Shown here: one piece after another, positions 10,812 through 21,005 of the stretch
How the letters are laid out: the number at the start of each line of letters is the position of its first letter
Numbering within the stretch: position 1 is the first letter of the stretch
Assembly (NCBI GenBank): GCA_030247885.1
Contig: JAPDRO010000018.1
Location: 248,001 to 312,000 of the forward strand
Source of the DNA: Taxawa tesnikishii (nom. ined.)
Taxonomy: Eukaryota > Ascomycota > Dothideomycetes > Dothideales
Length of the DNA: 64,000 nt
Reading direction: 5' to 3'
Notes under the pieces: model-generated
Databases searched by the model: none
Told to the model about the DNA's origin: nothing
The model's input: the letters and a program-made list of their open reading frames with translations, nothing else
Translations under genes and position numbers: made by a program

Positions 10812-12533
10812 ATGACGATCATAGCTGTCCAGGACATCATGTCCCCTGCTCAGCTGGTGCTTGGAGCACTTGTTCTGGTGGTGGTTGGCACATGGGTTTT
10901 CCGCGTCCGTCTCGATGTGTCTATCCAACATATTGGAGGAACCAACTAACTCCGATTTAGGCAATCCGCACAGCATATCTCTCCCCGCTCAGTAAGATCC
11001 CCGGTCCTTGGTACGCGCCTCTCACGCACCTCCGCCTGAAGGCAGCGGTTCTTTCAGGCAGACGCCTCCACTATATCCACTCAATGCACCGGCGCTACGG
11101 GCCCGTCGTCCGCATCGCACCCACAGAGATCTCTGTCTCCGATCTCGCCGCTGTCAAGCGGATCCACGCCATCAACTCAGGATTCACAAAGTCGCTCTGG
11201 TATGAGGAGCTGACCCAGTTCCCTCGCCTCGGCCTGTTTGCCGAACACGATGTCAAACTGCACGCGGCGAGGCGCAGACTGTTTGCCCGTCCGTTCAGCA
11301 AATCATATTTGAGGCAGCAGTGGGAGGGTTTGGTAAGAGAGAAGGCTGCATTGGCGGTTGGCCGGATTCTCTCAGAGGTAGAAAGGCAAGGCGTAGCAGA
11401 TGTCCTGAAGTGGTGGACTTTCTTGGCCACCGATGTGGCGGCTACGTTGATGTTTGGCGAGGGATTTGGTATGTTGGAGAAGGGCGAGGTGAGTCGTTTC
11501 TCTGTGTTTTCCTTCTCGCCATCCAAACAACTGTGACTGACTCCGACAAGAAAACAGAGTACATTCGCGTTCTTGAATCGACCATGATGGGCTCAGGTAT
11601 CGGCGTCGAGTTACCTTGGGTCCGGACCATCCTTCGCCGTGTCCCCATTCCTGCACTACAGGAACTCTTCAACGCAAACCACAAACTTCTCTCATACGGC
11701 ACACAAGCCGTTACAAATGCGCGCTCTTCCAAATCCAACGTCTTCACTGGTCCAATAGCGGAAGCCGATCGCGGCCTCGACATCTTCACGGACGAAGACG
11801 TCCGCATCGAGGCAGCGGCCCTCATCGTTGCCGGTTCCGATACCACGGGCATCACACTCACGTATTTGACCTGGGCAGTGCTGCAGCGGCCGGATTTAAG
11901 ACGTCAGCTCGAGGAAGAGGTTGCGCGGTTGCCGCCCGATTTTGACGATGCCCAGCTAGAGGCGCTGCCCCTACTGAATGCAACCATCGACGAAACGTTG
12001 AGGCTGTACGGTGCAGCGCCGGGGACACTCCCGAGGATGCCGCCTAAGGGTGGAGTGGAGATTGCTGGGTACAGTGTTCCTGATGGTACTACGGTGGGCA
12101 CGCAGAGCTACACCCTGCATCGAGATCCGGAAGTCTTTCAAGATCCGGAGAGGTAAGAAATTCTCCATTACTTGAGTCTTCTTCTCACTCGGCTCTTTCC
12201 GTTCACCCGCTCGCCGTATGATGAAGCCCTTTCCAGCCATCTCCCCACTAACCAGGTTTTAGTTTCGACCCCTTCCGATGGCTTCGACCCGCGGACTCTC
12301 CTGAACAGGCCGAGATGATCAAAACAGCATTCAGCCCCTTCGGAGCAGGGTCTCGCACCTGCATTGGTCTCCACCTTGCGCGCATGGAACTTCGCATCAC
12401 TGCCGCGATCTTTCTCCGTCAATGCAAGGGTAGACTCGGCTTGGCAACCAGCACGACGCCCGAGAGTATGGAATTTGAGAACTACTTCCTGATTGCGCCG
12501 AAAGCGCACAAATGCGAGGTCGTTTTTGTGTAA
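10812..12533 (+). CDS. cytochrome P450 monooxygenase
   Basis: A microsomal haem-thiolate monooxygenase. The N-terminus is a hydrophobic anchor (residues about 10-30, LVLGALVLVVVGTWVF), followed by the proline hinge KIPGPWYAP. Motifs seen are the I-helix AGSDTT, the K-helix ETLRL (ExxR), a PERF-like PESFDPFRW, and the haem loop FSPFGAGSRTCIG with the ligand cysteine. Exons that fit are 10812 to about 10904, 10961-11488, 11560-12152 and 12263-12533, giving about 494 residues. The first donor is weak (GTCCGT at 10905 or GTGTCT at 10917). No frame breaks are needed. The sequence resembles the fungal benzoate-hydroxylase/pisatin-demethylase-like group in its PGPW-Y and MHRRYGPVVRIAP motifs, but the substrate cannot be told. 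No biosynthetic gene cluster surrounds it. Confidence 0.9.
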
Positions 12534-13144
12534 GGGAAATTTTCCGCTTCTGTCCCCGGGTCTCTCAGGGAACGTGAACAGCAATCGATGGGTTACAAGC
12601 ATTCTTTGTTCATGTCATGAACACGACCAGCTGGATAGACGTTTGTCGTTTAATCGTCATGCTACGTTGACAGTTTGAGACCTATGTCTGGGTGAGAGAG
12701 GAATTCTTGAACAAAGGGTAGGCTATATATCGGGCTCCTTTGAGAATGCACGATATTGTTGGCTAGATCCGGTACATATGTCTTACCTCCTGTCTCTTAC
12801 CAAACCATGCCAACCTCCACCCTTCAATATATATCCCTTCCGCACCATCTCTCAAGGTTCTCCTGCATCAATCTGTGCCACGACACTTGAGCCTTGGCTG
12901 GCACATGAATTACCAACACAACCTGATTCACCGGACCTGACGTGGCACATCGTCCTCGTGGACAACTTTGCTAAATTCACAACTTGGCTAACGCACAAGT
13001 AGTGTCCACATCCCTCCCAATTTTCGCCTTGTTCCTTCTTCCCCGACTTCCCAGCCTAGACCGCCTCCGTTGTACATCGCAGAAAGATACACCTCCTCAT
13101 TCCCACATAACAGAAATCTCCATATACACAACTGATACAGCAGA
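12534..13144. other. intergenic region downstream of the P450
   Basis: No gene recognised. It probably carries the P450 3' end and the promoter and leader of the next plus-strand gene; the final 150 bases are C/T-rich. Confidence 0.45.
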
Positions 13145-14377
13145 ATGTCCCACGACATCAGCCGGGCCAGCGACGTCCGCTACGCCGGAATCAGCCGCGA
13201 GGTCTTCGTCCACGCCCAACCAGGCGGTGACCGCCGGAGCAGGGCTCCCGGACAAAAGCACGGGTCCCAAGCAGCAACTTACATCGAAGCCGGTAAAACA
13301 TCCCCACATTCTCCGCGTTGTCCCTTTTACTTTCCACAGCTAACGGTGACCCCGCAGGCTATGTTGTTGTCGACCTGCAGGGCTTCGTCCTCACCATACG
13401 CTGCGATGAGAACGGCCAGCCTGTGCTAGAGCGTGGCGAGAACCGCTTCGGCGAGCATAACGAGATGGTCGCGAGGCGTTCCGGCGCCGAGCTGCATCTT
13501 CGCCACGCCGACGGTCGTCACGTCTACGACGCCGATATGAGGCAGCAGGGCCAACGCGGGTTGACTGGTTACGAGCGCGGTAAGTGCGGAGGAACCAACC
13601 ATTCGAGTGAGAACTAATGAATGTACCCACTGACAATGGAAAAAGAAGGCGCGCAGCACTTGTCTCGGTGCGGAGGCTGCGAGCATCCGGTCCACAGCGC
13701 TGGTCAAACCGGGCCTCAAGCTGCTCGACCATGCCACCTACCATGCCATTACCGGCGGCGCCACTTATGGCAAGGTGCAATCGGGCCACAACATGGCCTT
13801 GGTTAGCGACCAGCTCATACGCGACGAGATCAAGGTGTGCACGGATCGCAGCAACGCCAACGAAAGACTGCACATGATCCGCGGACCTCAACCCGAGCTC
13901 CTCGATATCCTCTCCCGTGACCCCAAGGAAGAAGCTCGCGTGCGCGCGAGGGAGCGAGGCGAAGACGTAGGCCCTGACCCTGATCTCATCTCAGACTTGG
14001 ACGACTACGCGCTTCAACTGCAGACCGCCCTCGACAAAAACGAAGCTGTGGCATACTCTTTCGCGCAGGACGCAGATGGCCTAACCGACGAGGACAAGTC
14101 GGCGCAGAGGAGTCAGTTCATGAGGGCGATTATCGACAAAGAAGGTACGCCCTCCGTGTCCACTGTAGAGACTGGCCCGTGTTGACACTTCCCGGCGACA
14201 CGTTCCGATCATTGGCAGGACCAGGCCATTACGTTCACATCCCAAGGCCAAAGCACCACCGCGTCTGGAAAGGTTGCTCTGGCTGGGACTCGGACACCTA
14301 CGACTGCGCGTCCGAACACGGGCGAGGGCGGCGTCCGCCTCAACAGTGGCGAGGAGGATCTTGACAATGGTAACTGA
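13145..14377 (+). CDS. hypothetical protein, multi-exon
   Basis: I do not recognise this protein. Exon 1 (13145-13292) and exon 2 (13358-13579) join cleanly to give a segment with GYVVVDLQGFVLTIRCDENG. A third, clearly coding exon runs from about 13650 to 14144 and includes LLDHATYHAITGGATYGKVQ and an acidic, charged stretch DLISDLDDYALQLQTALDKN. The last exon begins near 14219 and ends at 14364 or 14377 depending on frame; the reading with ITFTSQGQSTTASGKVALAG looks more natural. The phase between exons 2 and 3 does not match by one base, so a base may be missing in exon 2. There is no signal peptide, membrane segment or known domain. It sits between the P450 and BCS1 genes without evident functional link. 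Confidence 0.5.
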
Positions 14378-14691
14378 GAGAGATGTGGTTTGACTTGAGA
14401 TATTGGTGGATTCTGGCCTTCACTGTTGAGCTGAGAAGGGCCTGGAGGTGTAGCTTTGCTGCCCTCTCCACAACCTGGACTGTGATGGAGGGAGATCAAA
14501 GGAAGCCCGTGACTGGACGTCATGACAGGCATGGGATGTGTTCGCCAGGTGACAAGCAAGTCAGCACATCAAGCAGAGAAAACCTGGAGACGGGGAAAGA
14601 CCATGTGTACGACACTACCCGGAATGGTGGGATTGCCCACGGTATCAGAAGCTCGATATTAGATACAGTCTACAACAATCGAATTAAATCG
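14378..14691. other. intergenic region between convergent genes
   Basis: About 310 bases between the 3' end of the unknown plus-strand gene and the 3' end of BCS1. No gene or clear structure seen. Confidence 0.5.
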
Positions 14692-16188
14692 TCACGATGA
14701 TTTCCCTTCAGTGACCTTCTTCGGCGCCAGCTGGTCAACCATAGCAATCGCGCCATCCGCGTCATCCTTATTATACAAAAACAGCCCCTGCAGCGCCGCC
14801 GTACTGACAGAATCCACCGAACCAGACTCCCTAGCTCTCTTCATGAACGCCTGCTTCTTGGTACCGTCAGGGTCGAGCTGGGCGTAGAACCGGTCCCACA
14901 TCTGCTCGATCTGCCACTCGGTCGCCTCGCCCAACCGGACCGTCATGTCCACACGTCCGGGTCTGATGAGCGCTTCGTCCAGGCGGTCGATGTGGTTCGT
15001 GGTCATGAAGATGACTCTTTCCTCGGCGCTGGCCACGCCGTCCAGAGCGTTCAGGAGCCCGGAGAACGTGACGGTGGCGCCGCTGTAGCCGTCCCCCTCG
15101 GTTTGTCTCCGGTTGCTGAATGCGGCGTCTGCATCCTCCAACAGCACGATCGTGCGCGGTGGCAAGTTCAAGAGCAGATGGTTGAGGAGGTCGTCGTTCA
15201 GCCCCGTTGACTGAGACTGAGCATGGCGATGTTGAAATCGAGTTCTCCGGCGAGTGCCTGCACGAAAGACGTTTTCCCGTGCCGGGAGGGCCGTACAGTA
15301 GATAGCCTCGACGATAGGGGATTCCACGGTCGAGATACCAGGTTCTTGCGTCGAGGAATTCTTGAACGTCGTCCCGTATGTGCTCAGCGAGGCCTTCTGC
15401 TAGGACGACGGAATCGAAGGGTCGTTTGCGCTTGGGATCGCCCATTGGTTGCCATTGCATGTTCCGGAGAGTGTAGACGACCGTCTTTCCCTCCACGCTC
15501 TGCAGCGACATGAGATGAGCTTCCTCGAAAATCTCTTCGAAGATGTGACGATGTCCGTAGAGCGTCGTGAGCTTGATGGTTTCGAACGGTTGGCCCTGAT
15601 GATCAAAAGATTTCCCTTCGCGCTCACGGCTTACTGCAATGAAAGCATTCCGGTATCGTAGGATGTGTCTGCCGTGGCCCGGAACCAGGGAAAAATGGGT
15701 TTGAGATGCACCGCCAGGCGTCTTGATGCTCGCCGTCTTGATCTGGAGATGGTGCAATCCAGGAGTGAAGCGACGAACGAGGGATTCCATCCTACCGACA
15801 TCTGCAGTGTTGTTTGAGAGCTGTATTTGGTACTGTCTAGTCATCCAGTTGAGAACCCATTGGTAGGATTCATCATGGCGGGTGATCTCGAGATCAACGA
15901 GCATTCGCCGCCGAAGCAATTCGGCACCTCTCCTCAACCCTGTTTGACCCAGACGAAGGGCAGCACCTAGACCTGCAAGGCCGAAGCCCTGGTTTCACCG
16001 TATCAGCCACTACTGAGTGTTTCGTTGGGTGATCGACGTACGGCAGTGAAAAAGGGATTGCTGGAGAGCTGCTCATATATAGATGCATTTCCCGAGCTCG
16101 TCTCGGCGAACTTCTTCAATGCTTGTGCCTTTGCATCGCCATCATTCGATGGGATCAGCGGCGCCGTCTGAGCCGCATTCTGTTCCAT
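14692..16188 (-). CDS. BCS1: mitochondrial AAA chaperone BCS1
   Basis: This inner-membrane AAA ATPase inserts the Rieske iron-sulphur protein into respiratory complex III. After a short N-terminus comes a single membrane segment NPFFTAGFGLAGLGAALRLG, then the BCS1-specific domain (LLRRRMLVDLEI, HDESYQWVLNWM), Walker A GPPGTGK, Walker B IVLLEDADAAF and the second region of homology MTTNHIDRLDEALIRPGRVD. Exons are 16188-16042 and 15988-14692, about 481 residues. Two single-base breaks are needed, at a T run 15272-15275 just after the Walker A lysine and at a C run 15202-15205 (plus-strand letters); both look like homopolymer under-calls. The conserved N-terminus argues for the true BCS1 orthologue, not one of the many fungal paralogues. 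It is divergent from the complex I gene next door. Confidence 0.9.
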
Positions 16189-16418
16189 CAACTGTATTCA
16201 CGTAGTGTATATACACACATATACATGTACATATATATATATGCTTCCACTAAGTAGTAGGCTCAAAAACCGCTTCACAAGTCTTGGCACACGCCAAGCT
16301 TCCCGCTTCCAGCTTCCCGCCTCGCTTACTCAGCTACTTCGGACCTCTAATGCTGCACGAACGAACAGCGTATGCGATAGCTTGGTATATCCCACGACTC
16401 TCCCCTCACTCACACACA
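16189..16418. promoter_or_regulatory. shared divergent promoter of BCS1 and the complex I 21 kDa subunit
   Basis: Only 230 bases separate the two start codons, which point away from each other. An AT-rich stretch of TA and CA steps lies at 16205-16242. Both genes serve respiratory complexes, so a bidirectional promoter is a reasonable inference. I cannot name a bound factor. Confidence 0.6.
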
Positions 16419-17281
16419 ATGGCGAACAACCTCGAGGCGCCACACCGGCCGCACCAATACGTGCCGGCCAAGAAGGTCGACTCCGACTACCCAGTACGTC
16501 TCAATGCCTACCTTTCCCGTTTGCAGCTCCGTTAACACTTCCGTAGCTCATTGACAGTGACCCGTACGCCCGCTTCTTCCCTCTGCACCTCCTCCCGCGG
16601 CTACTTCTAACAGCCTTGCAGTCACTTCAAGCGCGTCGTCAGCTATGCTCGTCCCTCGGATTGGCTCGTTGGAGCCGGTGTTGGTTCGATAATTCCGGTC
16701 GGCATGTTTGTCATGGAGCGCGTCTCCCCAGCGGCGTCGGAAAAGGAGGATTCGCGAGCGCAATGAGGCTGTCTGGCGCTCTGGGTTTGTCGGCCGCCTT
16801 CCTGATGACGTACAGCCGGTCAATCAGTACGTTCCTCCACACACCGAACACACTTGGACGTTTCCGAAGGGAAGATTTTTGGACAAAGGAGTGCTTTCGA
16901 AGAGATACCAAGACTGGCTTGCTGACGTTACTGGGGGCACACAGACAGATTCTACGGTTTCACGGAGAACAGACGCGAGATCGAGATGGACATGCGGGAG
17001 ATGGTGGGCAAGGTGAAGAAGGGGAGCCGCTGTACGGCCACAGCACCTTGACCGAGTACATGCAGGGAGTCGCGAGCAGGCAGAGCAGGTACAGCGGCAT
17101 CTTCCTGCACGTGATGCCATGGTTCAACTTTGTCAACCACAATCAGGTGAGTCAGACTGTTCTTATGGAGTGGGCACAGCAAGCGAGCGAGTGCACTAAC
17201 TGTATATTCTTACAGCACGGTGTGGACACGGCCAAGTACTACCAACAAGCCGAGCGGGAGCTTGCCGCCGAAGGGAAATAG
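16419..17281 (+). CDS. nuo-21: NADH:ubiquinone oxidoreductase 21 kDa subunit
   Basis: An accessory subunit of mitochondrial complex I found in fungi. The product, about 188 residues, shows the N-terminal part with DPHFKRVVSYARPSDWLVG, two hydrophobic segments (GAGVGSIIPVGMFVM and ALGLSAAFLMTYS), then RFYGFTENRREIEMDM and a C-terminal segment HVMPWFNFVNHNQ, all typical of this family. Five exons fit: 16419-16493, a 17-nt exon 16547-16563, 16622-16826, 16945-17146 and 17216-17281. Two single-base breaks are required, at an A run 16741-16744 and a G run 17021-17024, and both restore the family sequence. It is head to head with BCS1 and tail to tail with BTA1. Confidence 0.9.
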
Positions 17282-17490
17282 GCGTGATGTATATACCAGA
17301 CGTTTCTCAGTTCTCATCCAACGGCGTCATGTTGTGTTCTGGTATCTGGCATCCTCATGTCTATCCTTCACGAACAGCCTATCTCTGTGCAAAGTTCCAG
17401 CAAAAAGCAAAAGAGTACGATGCAGTCCAACTCAGCAACGGTGTAAGCGACATTTCTGCGGCTCCCCCAATGCGCTCGCTATGCCCACTA

Positions 17491-20174
17491 TCACGCCACC
17501 TCAGCAACCGCAGCCACCTTCGTAAGTATCCATGTGGAAGCATACATATTAACCCTAGCCAGCTCGTCAGTCTCCACTTGCACACAAAGATGAGACATTA
17601 GCAAAACAAACTCACCTATCGATGCAAGTCCCCGGCGGCAGTCTAGCAGCCACTCTCTTGGCACTAAACCCGAGCCCCTCAAAAACGCCCACATACCACG
17701 GCCTCAAGCCTGCACTCCTCAGCAGAACCCTTCCACCCATCTTCAACGCCCTGTTGACCTTCCTGATCTGGCCATCCGCCTCGGTACCCTTGGGATCGAA
17801 CCAATCCATCGAGTCCATGAGCACGGCAATCGTCAGCGTTTCGGGCGCCATGCGCGCAATCACCTCGCTCAGCTCATCAGTGTGGATCCTCAGACCATCA
17901 AAGGCCTCGGGTTGCGAGAGCTTGATGTGCGCTTTCGGCGAAAGGTACGTCGGATGGCAGCGCTGCGTGTACTTTGCAAGCAAACAGACGAGATAGTAAT
18001 GGTTGTCGGAGCTGACGAGGGTGTTTGAGACGACGGGGTCGAGCGTGTTGACGCAGTACTCCCAGATGGCCTGGCCGGACTTGACGCCGCTCGCCGTGCC
18101 GTTGCCCGTGTTGGCCGTCTTGTCGTCCGACGCCAGGTAGTCGGCCTCGATCATCTCGCGCTGCGCGCGCGGCACCCCGAGCGCCTTCCACAGGAACCGC
18201 TCCGTCCCGATCACGGTGTAGCTTAGTAGCTGGCTTAGTAGCACGCGCCGCACGCGCCGCGTCCAGATCTCGCGCTGTTCGTTCAGTGTGCCGGCGTTGC
18301 AGAGACGTCGCAGATCTTCGGTCACGCCAAGAATGCGGCCGAGCCATTGCACCAGTTGCAGAGCGTGGCGGCTGCCACCTGTGAAGTACAGACCGCGGCC
18401 TTTGGGGTCGAAGGTGGCGGGGCCGTGGTGCAGCCAGTAGTCGAAGGCTTGGGAGGAGAGGTGCGGGGAGAGGTGGTTGATCAGCAAACTGCGGAAGTGC
18501 TCGTACTTGCCGTCACCGAAGAGTTTCCAGACGTCGGAGTAGCCGAGGGCGGTGAAGGCGGCGACCTTGAGCTCGAGAAGGTGGTTCTGGGCCGGACTGG
18601 GAGACGTTTAGCGAGGTGCTGTACGGCGGAGGAGGGGTTTGGCTTACTTCAGGTCCACGGCGTGAATGCGCTTGGGACGCTCCAGTGCGTAGGACAGAAC
18701 GTTGTCGCCTGCGCTGGTGATGGCCAGGATAACGTCGTCGGATGTGATCTTCAGCAGACGCGAATCCACTCGAGCATCTTCCCACGTGAAAGCGTAGATG
18801 TACTCGTCGTTGAACTGCTTGTGTTTCTGCAGCTGCTCATCGTAGTATATCCGCCAGTGATGTTGCTGGTACCAGGCCGCAGGGAGAGGCAAGCTGGCCG
18901 CAAGATTGACAATGGCAGACTCGTAAGCTTTGGAGCGGCGTTCCGAGGAAGACGATCGGCGAACCTTTTGGGCTTGTTTGCTTTGCAAATCGAGAGCTGA
19001 GATGAAGGGGATTCAGTCACAGCTGCGTCGAGGGCAGCAAGGTTGGTCAATGAGGACTTGGTCTGCTTGGCGCAACCGATCCAAATGTAGTAAGGAATGC
19101 GGAAGCCAAAGAAGTGGTTACGGGCATTTGTGCTCAGAACGGTGCCGAATTTGTACTCCAAGTAGTCCTAATGCAGGGTTAGCGAACGTCAAATTGCGTG
19201 TCCAATTCTGCGCATACCCTTCTTGCTGCCTCGAGAGATACGCGGTCTGCTTCGAACCTACGAGCAATTTATCAGCTTTGCACTCACTGCGCACAGGACA
19301 ATGCTCACCAGGTGCGCCAGAATACCCTCGAAAGCCACATGCAGTGTCGGTCAATGACGCCACCGGTGTAGTTCCGACTTTGGAAGTCCACCTTGCTCTG
19401 CACGTAGAAGTCCACCACGCCCATGATACCATTTGGTGCGAGCAGAGTAGCCAGCGAATCCACAACAGGGTGGAACTCAGGAATCATGGACAAGCTGTAG
19501 CTCATGGTCAAGAGGTCAGCGCCAGCAGTGTCGGCCGCGTCGTCATCGTACGCGCTGCGTCCGATGCTGAACACGGCCTTGTCGTCGCTGACACCTGCTT
19601 CGTAGTCGCTGAGCTTGAAGGTGCGCGCATCCTGGCAAACCACCCTAACGTTCTTCCAACCAAGTCTAGCAAACCTAGCCCTGGCGACTTCGCAAAGCGA
19701 AGGCGAGAGATCGACAAGGTAGACGGCGTGGAAGAAGCTGGCGACCGGAATGTAGCTGCCCATCTGTTCAACGTTCCACCCAGTTCCGCCTCCAACATCA
19801 ACCCATATCGGCTTGTTGGAGAGCTGGCCAGTCTTCGCCTGATACTTTATTTGCGCGGCCACCAGGCCCAGCATATCTTCCCTTCCATGGAGCAATCGAG
19901 ACCTCGTTGCGTCGTAGATGTCAGCTTGCGCCTTGTAGAAGCTCTCAAGAGCATCTTGCTGGTTGCCACTCTTGTCGCCAGAGTGCGGTTTGAGGAAACA
20001 GTTCCAGACGAACTTGACAGCGGTGCATGTCACATTCCAGAGCTTTTGCATGTGCTCGAGCTCGGTGAAATGCAGGGTGAAGTAGGCGACGAGGAGAATT
20101 ACGAAAAGGACAGTACCCAGACTGATCTGAGTGAAGGGGTTGCTGAGCGCCTGAAGTGCTGTCTCGGAAGCCAT
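17491..20174 (-). CDS. BTA1: betaine lipid (DGTS) synthase BTA1
   Basis: A bifunctional enzyme that makes the phosphorus-free membrane lipid diacylglyceryl-trimethylhomoserine from diacylglycerol and S-adenosylmethionine. The N-terminus has a membrane segment (LGTVLFVILLVAYFTLHF). Then comes a methyltransferase domain with the SAM motif VDVGGGTGWN (the N-methylating, BtaB-like part). The C-terminal half is the 3-amino-3-carboxypropyl transferase (BtaA-like, DUF3419), with HAVDLNPAQ, IGTERFLW and PGTCIDRVNMYASTW. Exons: 20174-19309, 19257-19218, 19167-18648, 18596-17616 and 17554-17491, about 823 residues. The last, 64-nt exon supplies the conserved end VNMYASTW. One frame break falls in a G run (plus letters) at 19007-19010. 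Such enzymes often replace phosphatidylcholine under phosphate limitation in fungi. Confidence 0.92.
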
Positions 20175-21005
20175 GGCCAAGCAGCAAGTGACAATTTGCG
20201 ATGTGGAAGAAAGAAAGGAATGCGGAAGAGAGCGGCCGTGGCAGTCCTACTAGTATGAAAGGTTCCCTTGGTCCTACATATGTTGCCAGTTGCAGATTAC
20301 TCGGGTAGATACTCTAGAGCCCACAACAAACCCCCGCCATGCCCCTCTTTGGGTGTCATCCCAAACAAAGGTCGAGGCACGAGCCGAGTGTGTCTGAGAC
20401 TTGCAGCCTATGAGATGGTCCAGAGCAGCACACGCGTACTGATCACCTACCGTTTGCGGTCAGCACACAGGATAGCACCGTGTTGTGGTCGGGGTCAAGC
20501 GCCGGTACCCCAACCCGCAGCTATGCACACAGTTAGCACTGCAGGGCCTGGCTGAACAATGGACTCGTTTGTAGAGCCTATGGTTGTTTGTCTGGGCGGC
20601 ATGTGCATCAAAGGAGAAAGGATTGTTGGAACAGCAAGGGGTCTTGTCTCCAGCCAATGGGAGGGCCTACTGCCCGCACGGCTAACTCTAAATTCGACGT
20701 CCAACGTCCTGGTCCAACAAAATGCACAACAAGATGCACCTCATAAAGCTGCTGTACAGAGACGTAGCGAGATCGGAAACAACGGTTTTCGTGGATAAAA
20801 GGCAAGCATACAATTTGTGACAAGTGCACATCAATCGCTGGAACGCTGTTGTTGAGAAAGCCGCCGGACGCCAAGCCATGCAAACCGATATGCCGAGAAC
20901 AACACGCCAGAGAATGCTCTGAATGCGACGTCCGGGAATTGTCGTTGAAGACTCCGTGTGTGCGAAAGAAGCAGTCACTCTTGCAAGCTCTGCATCGACT
21001 ACGCC
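20175..21005. other. intergenic region between BTA1 and GCV2
   Basis: BTA1 starts at the left edge and reads leftward, while GCV2 ends at the right edge, so this stretch should hold the BTA1 promoter and the GCV2 3' end. No gene, repeat or RNA recognised. Confidence 0.5.

Noticed and set aside
18347-20258. Large plus-strand open frames (217 and 442 codons) opposite BTA1
   Set aside because: They are antisense to clear BTA1 domains and contain no motifs of their own.
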